Shown here: positions 1 through 10,179 of the stretch, one piece after another
How positions within the stretch are numbered: position 1 is the stretch's first letter
Layout of the letters: each line of letters starts with the position of its first letter
Assembly (NCBI RefSeq): GCF_019703515.2
Contig: NC_059374.1
Location: 16,809,095-16,873,094 of the forward strand
Direction of reading: 5' to 3'
DNA: 64,000 nucleotides
Source: Myxocyprinus asiaticus
Taxonomy: Eukaryota; Chordata; Actinopteri; Cypriniformes; Catostomidae
The notes under the pieces: model-generated
Told to the model about the DNA's origin: nothing
Seen by the model: only the letters and a program-made list of their open reading frames with translations
Database searches by the model: none
Program-made: the position numbers and the translations under genes

Positions 1-787
1 ATATAGCTTGGACACCTCACCTCTCCAGGCTACCTTGAAGGACCTACCTGAGAGATAGGAATTAAACCAGTCAAGCACAGTTCCTGTGATGCCCAGTGAA
101 GAAGAGGGTGGAGAGTAAGATCTGATGGTTGACTGTGTCGAAGGCTGCAGAAAGGTCCAGTAATATCAGGACGGATGATCTGGATTCAGCTTTCGCCTGT
201 CTCAGCGACTCAGTGACAGACAGCAGGGCAGTCTCGGTGGAGTGTCCACTTTTGAAGCCTGACTGATTGTCATCCAGCAGCTTGTTCTGTGAGAGACAGG
301 CAGATATTTGATTGAAAACTGCCCTTTCAAATGTTTTTGCCATGAATGGGATGAGAGAGACTGGTCTGCAGTGTTCTATTTGTGTGGGGTTAAGTGTGGG
401 TATCTTCAGCAGCGGGGTTACTCGAGCCTGCTTAAATGTAGTGGGAAAAGTGCCTGTAAGTAGAGATGTGTTAATTATGTGAGTAAGTGCAGGTAAGATG
501 GATGGAGAGATGGCCTGGAGAAGGTGAGAAGGAATGGGGTCAAGGGAACAGGTGGTGGGGTGGTTGGAAAGGATGAGTTTAGAGACCTCAGTGTCAGTCA
601 GAGGAGAGAACATAGAGACAGAGGAGTTGCATACAGGAGATGGGTGTTTGACAGGGTGAGGTGCTGAGAATGTATTGCTGATGGTTGTAACCTTATTAGT
701 AAAAAAGGTAGCGAAGACATCTGCTGTCAGTGATGTGTCAGGCGGTGGAGGGGGAGGACAGAGAAGTGTGTTGAATGTTCTAAACAA
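1..787 (-). pseudogene. LINE reverse transcriptase, N-terminal part
   Basis: Reverse transcriptase fingers and early palm. Recognisable are a proline run, FSPLTDTEVSKLI, SLDPIPSHLL, ARVTPLLKIP, RPVSLIPFMAKTFERAV, QSGFKSGHSTETALL and the palm motif LLDLSAAFDTVNH, which holds the first catalytic Asp. The frame breaks near 90-110, and bases 1-85 still read as RT (GTVLDWFNSYLSGRSF) in another frame. The YxDD box would lie outside the window. The element is therefore cut by the window edge, not by a visible deletion. Confidence 0.87.
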
Positions 788-1176
788 GCTGTGAGTGTCT
801 GTGGTGCTGTTGATCTTGTTCTGGTAGTAGTTTTTGCAGATTTAACGCTATCTGAAAAAGTTGCAAGCAGAGACTGATACTTAACCAGATCTGCTGGATC
901 TTTAGATTTCCACCATCTCCTCTCAGCTGCCCTGAGGTCAGTCTGATGTTCACAAAGGACGTCAGAGAGCCAGGGGCTGGGTGGTGTAGGACGTGCTGGC
1001 CTTGAGGAGGGAGGACAGATGTTGTCTAGACAGGTTGTTAAAGTAGAGCTTAGTGTGTCTTTGGCAATGTTTACATCAAGGGTGGAAAATACATTTTGTG
1101 TGGGAAGAGAGGTAGAGACAGCAGTGGAAAGGCGAGAGGGTGAAAGAGAACGGAGGTTACGGCGAAAGGAAACCAA
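727..1176 (-). pseudogene. LINE pol linker between endonuclease and RT
   Basis: This open stretch continues the endonuclease frame after the TAG at 1186-1188. It contains the segment PSPWLSDVLCEHQTDLRAAE followed by RRWWKSKDPADL, typical of the region between endonuclease and reverse transcriptase in CR1/L2-type pol proteins, where the helix rich in Arg/Lys/Trp precedes RT. The apparent starting Met is internal and not a true start. Toward its end the frame shifts into the RT frame near 780-840. Confidence 0.75.
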
Positions 1177-1185
1177 AGGTGGAGT

Positions 1186-1958
1186 CTATTTTAATGTAGA
1201 TGGGAGAGTCATGTTGAACTGAACAAAGTAGTGATCAGAGACATGTAAAGGAGTAACAAGAATATTTGAGTTGGTACAGTTACATGTAAAAATGAGGTCC
1301 AGCTGGTTGCCCGATCTGTGAGTTGCTGTGATGCTTAGTTTTTCCAAGTCAAATGAGGCCAGAAGAGCATTCAGTTCAGTGGCCTGGGGCTTGTCTTGGT
1401 GTATGTTGAAATCACCAAGAACCACAAGTGGCTTACCATCCTCCGGTAAGGAGGACAGCAGGACATCCAACTCCTTGAGAAAGTTTGCCAGCTGACCTGG
1501 AGGGTGATAAATGACAACAACATGTATTTTTGTTGGTTGCATTGTAGTAACAGCATGGAATTCAAAAGCAGTATTGTTACATAGAGAAGAGTGTGGTGAA
1601 AAAGTCCAGTTGTTATGAATGAGCAAACCTATTCCCCCACCTGAGGGGTGTGAGAGAAGAAGAAGTTGTTGGAGAGAGCAGCAGGTGTTGCTGTATCCTC
1701 TGGACGTATCCATGTTTCTGTCAGTGCCAGGATGCTGAGGGTGGACTGTGTGGCAAAGGCTGGAATGAAGTCAGCTTTGTTCACAGCTGACTGGCAGTTC
1801 CAGAGTCCCACTGAGAAAGAGAGCGGAGCAGGTGCTGAAGTGCAAAGTGGCTGTAGGTTGTGTGGGTTGCGTTTTGTCTTGCATCTATATCGTGTAAACG
1901 GTCTGTAACAGATAACAGGGATGTGCTTGAAGGCATATGTTATTCGTGAAGTAGACAT
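1186..1958 (-). pseudogene. LINE endonuclease (APE-like) domain, frameshifted
   Basis: Nicks target DNA to prime reverse transcription in this class of LINE. Visible motifs in order are LWNCQSAVNKAD near the N-terminus, LALTETWI (metal-binding Glu), a GGGIGLL loop, GDFNIH (Asp/Asn) and SDHYFV (catalytic Asp-His pair). The first part (about 1629-1958) and the rest (about 1186-1660) are in different frames, so one frameshift lies near 1640-1660. The domain ends at an in-frame TAG (1186-1188), after which the same frame continues as the linker. All catalytic residues I can recognise remain; only the reading frame is damaged. Confidence 0.85.
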
Positions 1959-2689
1959 GTTAGTATGTACAAGGAAAATATGAGATAAAATTAAAAGATA
2001 CTTAAGTGCTATGGTGAGTGGTGTCCTTGCTCAGTAGACTCACACAGGTAGACTCGCTGGTCTTTACACAAGTAGGTCTTCACATGAGGTGGGCTTTACA
2101 CGAGGGCTACCACTTCCGCTGCCACTTGCGCATTCACGTCAAATATATACATGATGCTAACGAGCCGTACAGTGAAAAAAGCAGGACACACCTTAATGCT
2201 ACTTAGCACAAAGCTAGTCACGAGGGCAGCCGAAACTACGGGTCGCGCGAGGTGAACAGCGTGGGAACAAACGTGACTTCAGTACACCGCAAATAAATTA
2301 TGCTATACTTTAGCAATAAATAATACTCTAAAACAAGTGAAGCACTGTTTATAGACACTAAAAACAATGATGGTTTTACACACACTGGACAAACAACTCT
2401 GAATCTAGCAGTGAATACCATGGGACAAGTCAAAACACTGTAGCACACACACCAACACACGTTTAAGTGACGTGAGTTCATGCCAGTAAACAAACAGCAC
2501 GAGTCTAGCAATGAATACCACTCTTCAACAAAGTAAAACAACGAAACACACTTACACACAACTGCAGACTCCTGTAGATTTATCACTTTGACCCTAAAAC
2601 TTACAGTTAATATAAAATCATTCTGTTTAATCATTTAACCACTAATAGGTCTAAACATAAATAACTAATATTGCCATTATATTCATTCA
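1959..2689. other. unassigned DNA upstream of the LINE
   Basis: There is no coding match on either strand. The first 250-300 bases, with a GC-richer patch at 2210-2260, may be the 5' untranslated promoter region of the minus-strand LINE; this is inference from position only. The rest is AT-rich with no recognisable element. Confidence 0.4.
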
Positions 2690-2776
2690 TTTTCTGTTGT
2701 ATCATAATTTCATGTTCAGCTGCTTTGAAACAATGCCTGTTGTGAAAAGCACTATACAAATAAATTTGACTTGAAA
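2690..2776 (+). repeat. L2-type 3' tail
   Basis: Short plus-strand tail with the signature AAGCACTATACAAATAAATT followed by TTGACTTGAA. This pattern is shared by the 3' ends of fish L2 LINEs and the SINEs that borrow their machinery. No coding sequence precedes it, so it is a 5'-truncated insertion. It opposes the LINE at 1-1958 and is a separate event. Confidence 0.6.
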
Positions 2777-3028
2777 AGTTACATTGAAAAATGTACATGA
2801 TTTTTAGAAATTCTTTATTTTTAGTATGCCCCCCCTTCTGCTTTAAGGACAGCATGCAATTGAGTGGGCATGGACTTCAGCGGCTTCTCCCCCCTTTGCA
2901 CTGTTGGACTGCAGAGAATGCCCCTGGGCGCTTTGGCAGAAATAAAAAAGTATATTCTAAAAAAGAGTATATTTCTCTAAAAGAACGGCACACAAGGAAC
3001 GTCTTTTTAAAGATGTGTCTTTTTAAAG

Positions 3029-3640
3029 ATGCCTTTCCGTTTGTGTGTTATTCCTGGTAGTGGTCATTATCTCTCACCTTCTGACGGTCACGATTGCTGT
3101 CTTTCGTGTCTGGCCGCTGCCCACACGGAGACAGCATTCGTAGATGGGTCATGTACTCATTGCGAGAACGTCAATGGCAACGATGTGGTCGCGGCTTGCC
3201 TTCGTAAGAAAGCAAGCCAACCCAGCAGCTCCCCGCCCCGGTCCTTCTACCTATGGGTATGAGGCCAGTGCGGCTAGCACTGGGGGCGATTTGGGGACCC
3301 CAGTGGGACCACCTCCACCTGGTATCCCCCCATGGACCTCCCATTCCCCAGCACGCTCATCTGCCCCGATCGGTCTTCCAGATGAGTTCGCTGGCTCGTC
3401 TCACAGCGAGTTCGACCTCTTGTTTTCAGCCCGCGAAGGGGATGAGCTCTCGAGTGCAGCACGGAGAGCGGGCTCCTTCAGTTGGACACGGAAGCCTCAG
3501 CTGGGCTCCCCCCTTGGGTACAATCACCCTGCGCACCCAGCTGTGGCACAAATCCGCCCCTGATGTGACGGTCTCCACAGGTCACGAGGACAGGCCTCTT
3601 CTTGCCCCATCCCAGGCTGTTCCGGGGGTGGTCACAAGGA
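3029..3640 (+). pseudogene. DIRS ORF1 (gag-like) N-terminal part, copy 1
   Basis: Starts at ATG 3029 with MPFRLCVIPGSGHYL, also found at the start of copy 2 and, altered, of copy 3. A Cys/His cluster follows (DGHDCCLSCL, then DGSCTHCENV), which may bind metal; its function is not known to me. After about 70 codons the frame breaks, and the Ser-rich segment GDELSSAARRAGSF continues in another frame. The C-terminal gag half seen in copies 2 and 3 (FFPEVHEELT onward) is absent, so there is an internal deletion before the RT region near 3640-3750. Confidence 0.75.
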
Positions 3641-3749
3641 ACCAGGTAAGTGCTTCGATGTCCTTGAACTCAGCACAGCCACGACACGGCGTGGCACCTC
3701 AGGCTCCGCTGTGAGACCCCACCCGCTGGTACGTCCGATGAGATTGTCC

Positions 3750-5396
3750 CCTTGGTCGCCCTCGCCCGGAGCTTGGACGCATGGCTTCCGCTTTCCAACC
3801 CGTCGCGATGGCTGGTCCGGACCGTCCGACTTGGCTACGTGATTCAGTTCACCAGGGGTCCGCCCAGATTCAGCAGCGTCCACTTCACCTCAGTGAAGGA
3901 CGAAAATGCCGCTACCTTGCACGTGGAAATCACTACCCTACTACGGAAGGTTGCGATAGAGCTGTCCCTCCGGCCGAGATGAAGAAGGGGTTTTACAGCC
4001 CCTACTTCATTGTACCGAAGAAAGGCGGTGGGTTGCGGCCAATCTAGGATCTGCAAGTACTGAACCAGGCTTTACATAGACTCCCGTTCAAGATGCTGAC
4101 CCAAAACGCATTCTAGCGAGAGTCCGGCATCAAGATTGGTTCACTGCGGTAGACCTGAAGGACGCGTACTTCCACGTCTCGATTCTACCTCGACACAGAC
4201 CCTTCCTGCAGTTTCCATTCGAGGGTCGGGCATATCAGTACAAGGTCCTCCCTTTCGGCCTGTCCTTGTCCTCTCACGTCTTCACGAAGGTCGCAGAGGC
4301 AGCCCTTGCCCTGTTAAGGGAAGTGGGCATTCGCATTCTCAACTATCTCGATGATTGGTTAATCCTAGCTCACTCTTGGGATGTGTTGTGTGCACACAGG
4401 GACCTTGCGCTCTCGCACCTCGGCCGACTAGGGCTTCGGGTCAACTGGGGAAAGAGCAAGCTCCTCCCGGTTCAGATCATTTCTTTTCTTGGCTTGGAGT
4501 TGGACTCAGTCTCAATGACGGCGCGCCTCACGAACGAGCGCACACAGTCGGTGCTGTCCTGTTTGAAGGCTTTCAGACAGAAGACAGTGGTTCCACTGAA
4601 ACTGTTTCAGAGGCTCCTGGGGCATATGACATCCTCAGTGGTGGCCACTCTGCTCGGGTTGATGCATATGAGACCACTTCAGCACTGGCTCCAGACTGGA
4701 GTCCCGAGATGGGCATGAGGCTGCGGGACACATCGCATGGCCATCACGCCAGTCTGTCACCACCTCTTCAGCCCTTGGACCGACCTCACATTTCTACGGG
4801 CAGGCATTCCCCTAGAGCAGGTCTCCAGGCGCGTCGTGGTTATGACAGATGCCTCCAAAATGGGCTGGGGCACTGTATGCAATGGGCACGCAGCCTCCGG
4901 CTCCTGGACGGGCCCGTGGCTTCGTTGGCACATCAACTGCCTCGAGTTGCTGGCAATTCTGCTCGCCCTGCGGAGGTTTCGGCCGTTTATCCAGTGCAAG
5001 CATGTGTTAGTTCGGACAGACAACACGGCAACGGTAGCATATATCAACCGTTAAGGCAGTTTACGCTCCCATTGTATGTCACAACTCGCCAGCCGTCTCC
5101 TCCCTTGGAGTCAACAGCACCTCAAGTCGTTGAGAGCTACTCACATCCCGGGCGACCTCAAGATGAGAATGGAGGCCCACCCTCAGGTGGTCCAGCTGAT
5201 TTGGAGTCGATTCGGGAAGGCACAGGTAGACCTGTTTGCTTCCCAAGAATCCTCTCACTGCCCGCTCTGGTACGCCTTGACCGAGGCACCTCTTGGTATA
5301 GACACGCTGGCACACAGCTGGCCCCCTGGACTATGCAAATATGCATTTCCCCCAGTGAGCCTACTTGCACAGACCCTGAGCAGGTCATCCTGGTAG
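3750..5396 (+). pseudogene. DIRS reverse transcriptase-RNase H, copy 1
   Basis: RT begins near 3750 (lead-in WLVRTVRLGYVIQF), followed by GFYSPYFIVPKKGGGLRPI, a TAG at 4045-4047, a frameshift near 4100-4110, DWFTAVDLKDAYFHV (first catalytic Asp) and NYLDDWLILAHS (YxDD box). A TGA at 4716-4718 separates RT from RNase H. RNase H keeps TDASKMGWG (Asp), HINCLELLA (Glu) and VRTDNTA (Asp). A TAA follows at 5052-5054 and the frame then runs to a TAG at 5394-5396. The whole stretch after 4110 stays in one frame apart from the stops, so decay is mostly by point mutation. Confidence 0.9.
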
Positions 5397-5797
5397 CACC
5401 CTACTGGCCCACCCAGACGTGGTTCTCGGACCTCACGCTCCTCACGATATACCTCCCCGGCAAATTCCCCTGAGGAAGGACCTTCTTTCTCAGGGACGGG
5501 GCACCATCTGGCACCCGTGACCAGACCTCTGGAATCTCCATGTCTGGCCCCTGGACGGGACGTGGAAGACTTAACTGGCCTACCACCCGTGGTGGTAGAC
5601 ACGATCACTCAGGCTAGGGCCCCCTCTACGAGGTGCCTGTATGCCTTGAAGTGGCATCTGTTCGCTAAGTGGTGTTCTTCCTGACGCGAAGACCCCCAGA
5701 GATGCGCAGTCGGATCGGTGCTTTCCTTCCTGCAGGAGAGGTTGGAAGGGCAGCTGTCCCCCTCCACCTTGAAGGTGTATGTAGCTGCTATTTCCTC
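5397..5797 (+). pseudogene. DIRS tyrosine recombinase N-terminal remnant, copy 1
   Basis: The segment APSTRCLYALKWHLFAKWC and, after a frameshift near 5680, FLQERLEGQLSPSTLKVYV correspond to the core-binding N-terminal part of the tyrosine recombinase. The sequence then switches abruptly near 5797 to the DIRS 3' noncoding region. The R...HxxR...Y catalytic residues, present in copies 2 and 3, are all missing. This copy could not encode its own recombinase. Confidence 0.75.
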
Positions 5798-6478
5798 CGA
5801 GCCCTGTGGCAGACGAGTTTGCGGAGAAACTCGCTGCTGGCTCAGTACATGTGCTAACTAAGCCCTGTACTGGGGTAGGTGCTCCGCACGTGTTGGTTCC
5901 CCAATAGGTAACCCCATGCGATATATATCTTCCGCTAATTCGTTTCCCTGTTGGTAAACTGCATCTTCCTTGGGCAGAGGCCCCTCTGCCCCTGTCACCA
6001 TGTTTGTAGAAACTCCTCCCCCGTAGGGTAGGACCTACCATGGGACTTCTCCACATGACATACTTCTGACAAAGCTCGGCAAGACAATGTGACATATTTC
6101 CACTCAAATTACCCCCCCCCCGGGTGGGGTGTGGTCTCCACAGTGTCTTCCCCTTGGGAGGGACACCCCACCGACGTTGACCTGGTGGCCCCAGTCGGAT
6201 AACTCTTTTTTTGGGGAGAGGAAAAAAAAGAGGATAAGAGGCCAGGACTGGGCTAGCCTGTCTCTATCTTTTGGGCAGTCGACTTGTCCCCGAAGGGCCG
6301 TTCGACACTCATAACAGTGTTGGGGGGAGGTTACGTGTCGGCCTGGAGTGCTGGCTATGAGGCACGCATTGGTCTTCTCATCACACACCACCAGTTCATG
6401 TAACACAGTTTAGCCAGTTGTGGCGTTTCGTATAGGGACCCCTATTGTCACTACATCGACATAACGTTGAGTGAGTGA
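5798..6478 (+). repeat. DIRS 3' noncoding region, copy 1
   Basis: About 680 bases of non-coding DIRS sequence between the recombinase deletion and the terminal repeat. It matches, in inverse orientation, 13985-14690 and 33690-34400. It has C/G homopolymers around 6110-6125 and an A/G-rich patch near 6205-6240. Confidence 0.7.
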
Positions 6479-6821
6479 CAGATCGGGAATGTCCTGGTTA
6501 CTTGCGTAACCTCCGTTCCCTGATGGAGGGAACGAGACGTTGTGTCCCTCCTGCCACAATGCTGGACTACCCGCTGAAATGGCCGGGACCTTGTCTCAGC
6601 TCCTCAGCACAAAACCTGAATGAGTGGTTGCATACCAGCTCCTTTTATACCCGTATGTTCGGGGGAGTGATATGCAAATACCACTCGCCAATTTTTATTG
6701 GCCTTTTGTCAAAGACCAGAGGTGTTTCGGGCTCCCAAGTGTGACCCCTAGTGTCACTACATCGACACAACGTCTCGTTCCCTCCAACAGGGAACGGAGG
6801 TTACGCAAGTAACCAGGACGT
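6479..6821 (+). repeat. DIRS 3' inverted terminal repeat with paired 50-bp hairpin arms, copy 1
   Basis: Two copies of a roughly 50-bp sequence lie in inverse orientation at 6491-6541 and 6771-6821, flanking a 230-bp core. Each arm can itself fold: GGTTAC-TTGC-GTAACC is a perfect 6-bp stem, and CGTTCCCT pairs with AGGGAACG. The core holds the TATA promoter common to all copies. The same block occurs at 11802-13967 (split) and 33314-33650. Confidence 0.85.
6641..6649 (-). promoter_or_regulatory. TATA box in DIRS 3' terminal repeat, pointing inward
   Basis: TATAAAAGG on the minus strand, within the inverted terminal repeat and conserved at the same place in the other DIRS ends. In the 5' repeat it would drive gag-pol. 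Here it faces back into the element, antisense to gag and pol. Promoter activity is inferred from the motif and its conservation. Confidence 0.55.
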
Positions 6822-6869
6822 TTTTGAAATGGATGATTTGGACTGAATAATTAAGAAAAGCAGCCACTA

Positions 6870-7114
6870 AGTGCCCAGCTTATAGATGGGAACTCCTTCA
6901 ACACTGTTTAAAAAGAATCCCAGGGTGATACCTCAAGAAGATGGTTGAGAAAATGCCAAGAGTACATTCCTGCAAAACCTAGGCAAAGTGTGGCCACTTT
7001 GAAGATACTAAAATATAACATAGTTTTGATTTATTTACAGTTGTGATGACTTTACTATTACTGTAAAATGTGAAAAAAAAGAGTAAGTGACCCTAATCTT
7101 TTGAATGGTAGTGT
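6870..7114 (+). mobile_element. Tc1/mariner-type 3' end fragment
   Basis: Bases 6885-7010 translate, with stops, into a Tc1 transposase C-terminal pattern (IPR, YLKKMVEKMPR, KCGHFED). They are followed by an AT-rich segment and the terminal motif TTTTGAATGGTAGTGTA. The 5' part and catalytic domain are absent. It is a 5'-truncated relic, unrelated in sequence to the Tc1 elements at 10660, 47138 and 50821. Confidence 0.6.
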
Positions 7115-7205
7115 ATGTGCATTCCTGGTTATCCATGTTACCCAGCATGATTTGAGAATGTTCCAAAGTTCATCTTGTGTGCTTCAATGAAAGCAAAACA
7201 ATATG

Positions 7206-7330
7206 GAGATAACATGGTCAATGTCACAAATTTGCTTACATTCAAGTGTTCCCTGGGAATCAAACCCTTGATCTTGCTGTTGCTAGTGCCATGCTCTACC
7301 AATTGAGCTACAAAGTAAGAGCAAAACATC
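7206..7330 (-). repeat. tRNA-derived SINE (short copy)
   Basis: On the minus strand the sequence begins TAGCTCAATTGGTAGAGCA (A-box region) and has GGGTTTGATTCCCAGGG (B-box region), the two RNA polymerase III promoter boxes of a tRNA-like head. A short non-tRNA tail with ACTTGAATGTAAGC follows. The tRNA fold is incomplete and the head is followed by a SINE tail, so this is a retroposon and not a tRNA gene. A diverged plus-strand copy lies at 49629-49740. Confidence 0.7.
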
Positions 7331-8696
7331 AAGGTTACAATAATGGCATAACTGTACAATGAACAAACAACAATCATGCATACAAGTAGGTTACAACAAA
7401 CCCAGCTTGCGAGCTCACATGCAAGTATATATTTTTTACTGCCTGGAGTATTGAGAATACTGTTTTCTCTTTTTCTCAATGCGCAGCCATCTCTTTGTTT
7501 TAACATGCCTTGCCACTCAACCAGAGGATAGAAAGCTTTGCCTGAATATCATCAGTAACCCTGACGATAATGTCAGCAAGTACACAGTATTCACTTTTAC
7601 TTTTGTCAATATGACAAATATACTTAAACTCAAAGTGTTTCAACATCATGTATAATTGAACATGATGCTGTCAGTACATGTTTATAGTGACAGCTGTTGT
7701 CTTCATTTCTGGATTACTGCACCTGTTGTCTCTGAGTGTGGCAAGCATAAGACTCAGACTGAACAAAATAACTTCAGGGTATCCAAGGTAACTACATCAA
7801 CCTATTTTATAGGGCCAGGGTTCCTGTGTGTGCTTTCTTACATTGCTTTTTGCATAGCAGCTCAGTGCTGAGATGTAGACATGCTTTTGTGTTTTTTCTT
7901 CTTCTGTAGTTTACTTTGAACACATTGATCAGTAATGGAGGAGACAGAAGAAGTATCTCATGGTCTCATAAAGGACGCAAGAAAATAGAAGGGGATCTGT
8001 TTTTTAAGAAAAAAAATTCTGGACCTTGTGTAGCAGGGGCTTCTTGCAGTGTTCCCACATGTCCAGGAAAACCTGGAATTTTGCAAAGCAGTTTTCCAGT
8101 CATGGAAAATTAGAAAAATACCCAAATGTCCTGGAAAATAATGATTTATCCTGGAAAATATTTAAACATAATAAAACTGATTGACTGTGTTGCTAACAAT
8201 GTTTTTGTAACATGTACAAAAACATGCTAATGATCGGGACTTGGAATAGGAGTCAAAAATACAAATTCATCTCATTTTGTCACTGCCAGTGGCTGCGCAT
8301 TGTAAAACAGATAAATGAATCCCTGTCGCATGCTTTCTCTGCTCATCTGCTGTCATCTCTGCTTTGCTCTGACAAAATAGTTTTAAGTACTGATATAGAA
8401 CAAAATAAGATTTTTTTGTTCCAACATTGCTGTTATGTTAACCACAATTTTTTTTTTTTTTAAACAAATTCACACTCTGAGTTGGTAACATGGTGATTAA
8501 GCCTTCACAGCTCCAGATGTGAATTAATATTCAATAATTAAACGATACTAGTCTGCTTATACTGTGGTTACCACGTAGTATGAGGAAAACACAGATTGAA
8601 TAATAGAATCTAGTCATAAAAATGGCATTAGCTATAAAACGCAGGATGTTATGGAATACAACATATTTGGAAGAAAATGAATGTTTGAATGCACAA
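7331..8696. other. unassigned DNA
   Basis: No gene or complete element is seen. Around 8060-8160 the short motif CCTGGAAAA recurs about four times. A T-run lies at 8450-8462. The open frames here are short and show no family resemblance. Confidence 0.5.
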
Positions 8697-10053
8697 TAGG
8701 GCTGCAACTAACGATTATTTGATAATCAGCTATTCTAACGATTATTAGAACGATTATTCGACTATTCGGGCGATTATTGCAATGATTAATCATTAGATTT
8801 TAACCGAATATTCAGCTTGTACCTTGACTTAAAAGGTTGTAATAAACATGCTTACTAATAATAAAGACTACAAAACCATTGAATTAAAGGAAAAAAAATG
8901 ACTTTTTATTAATTTTAATTCAGTAAAATATTTGGTGAAAAAAAATCATATTGTAATCAAGTGTTTTGTCTTTTATTCCCATTTAAAAATATCTAAAAAT
9001 CCTTAAAACAAGATACATTTACCTGAGAAACAACATTATATATATATATATAGACTTGCTTTCAGAGAATGTATCTTGAATATAAGTGAATTTTGTATAT
9101 AAGTGTATTTTTTTCACTTTCACAAGTCAAAATATACTTATATTCAAGATCTATTCTCTGAAAGCAAGTCTAAATATAGTATGTTGCTTCAGATAAATGT
9201 ATCTTGTTTTAAGGATGTTTAGATATTTTAAAATATTTAATATTATTTTCAACATTCTCAGACAACAAATGTATCTTCTGCAGTATAGCTCCTAAAGTAA
9301 ATGTACTTTATTTTAAAGGAGTTTTAGATATTTATATTGCAAAAATAGCCAAAACAACAACAAATCAAAAAAGTATTTAGTTGCAGTGTAGATAATGGGC
9401 GAAGACCACCCTCTCACCTTTTTGTTCACGTCGATCCACATTTAACTCTCAAAAAACAAACTCTCTCTTCTTAATAGAACTGCATATCATCGATTTTCTT
9501 CACGATAAGATACACACCGCAACACGTGTATTATGATTCACTCTGTGGCAAGCCATCACGTTATAATCTAACTGGAGCAAGCGTGAGAGCAATCTAGATC
9601 TAGATCGGACTCATAGAAGCACACAGAGATATGCCAGTTTCAGAGTTTATACTTATTTACATGACCTGCTTCCTTATTATTTGAACTTTAATAAAGGATG
9701 CATTAAAGATATAACGGCAAGGTGTTTCCTTTAAAGATGCTCTGACATGGAAGTTTTGCTTCAGTGGAACGGCAGCTCCGGCTCCGCTGTGTTTCACAAC
9801 GGGAGTAGTTCTTTATTTAGTTATTTTGTATTTTTGTATAATTTCCTCATACTTTGTGATCTACATCACCTGAAGCTGTTTGGAAAGTTTGGAGTGCATC
9901 TGGACTGCAAGCTGTCTTCTTCCTCTCAGTCAGGCACGAGCTGCAGTGCTGCTGTTGAGCACCATCATTAATTTCATTTAACGTAACATGAGATCAGTCG
10001 ACTATTTGTCAATGAAATTTTTTTATGATAACTCGACAAATCATTTAGCCCTA
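8697..10053. mobile_element. non-autonomous hAT-type element with perfect 8-bp target duplication
   Basis: Flanked on both sides by ATGCACAA (8689-8696 and 10054-10061), a perfect 8-bp duplication as hAT transposases make. The termini are TAGGGCT at the left and AGCCCTA at the right, with imperfect longer inverted repeats rich in GATTAT/GACAAA. There is no transposase inside, so it depended on a partner in trans. A separate foldback sits at 8986-9229. Confidence 0.88.
8986..9229. repeat. nested foldback (palindromic MITE-like) repeat
   Basis: Two pairs of arms fold on each other. The outer pair is about 50 bp (8986-9035 with 9181-9229, sharing CCTTAAAACAAGATACATTT). The inner pair is about 36 bp (9052-9088 with 9137-9172, sharing AGACTTGCTTTCAGAGAAT). 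The whole is a 244-bp near-palindrome within the hAT element. Confidence 0.75.
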
Positions 10054-10179
10054 ATGCACAATTAATCAAATTAAAATTGCGATATGTCCTAGTGTGATAA
10101 TTAAACTGCAAAAGTCTGTGATTTATTAAAATATATATGAATGAAAAATTAATGTGTAAACCCATCCACTTATACACTG

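Larger units (their letters stand above)
1..1958 (-). mobile_element. L2/CR1-type LINE, 5' and middle part
   Basis: Non-LTR retrotransposon on the minus strand. From right to left it shows an APE-type endonuclease, a linker and the start of the reverse transcriptase, which still reads as RT at base 1, so the 3' end lies outside the window. The single pol frame is broken by a frameshift near 1650, an amber stop at 1186-1188 and a frameshift near 90-110. I place it in the L2/CR1 group by the RT motif LLDLSAAFDTVNH; the exact family needs a library search. No target duplication can be checked because one end is missing. Confidence 0.88.
2875..6821 (+). mobile_element. DIRS-type retrotransposon, copy 1 (5' end and recombinase core lost)
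   Basis: DIRS elements carry gag, RT-RNase H and a tyrosine recombinase (YR) in place of an integrase, and end in inverted terminal repeats. This copy starts inside the 5' leader, at the shared leader sequence GCGGCTTCTCC. It keeps the gag start, RT and RNase H. The YR core is deleted: about 5797 joins directly to the 3' noncoding region, as seen by comparison with 14600-14700. The 3' inverted repeat ends at 6821. Frames hold several stops and frameshifts. Bases 2815-2874, just upstream, resemble another DNA-transposon fragment but are too short to assign. Confidence 0.9.

Noticed and set aside
4355..5473. 372-codon plus-strand open frame as a protein
   Set aside because: It is a shifted frame over DIRS copy 1 RT-RNase H, which has the catalytic motifs; the long frame reflects codon bias and GC content.
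7247..7322. tRNA gene on the minus strand
   Set aside because: A- and B-box regions are present, but there is no complete cloverleaf and a SINE tail follows; it is a tRNA-derived SINE head.
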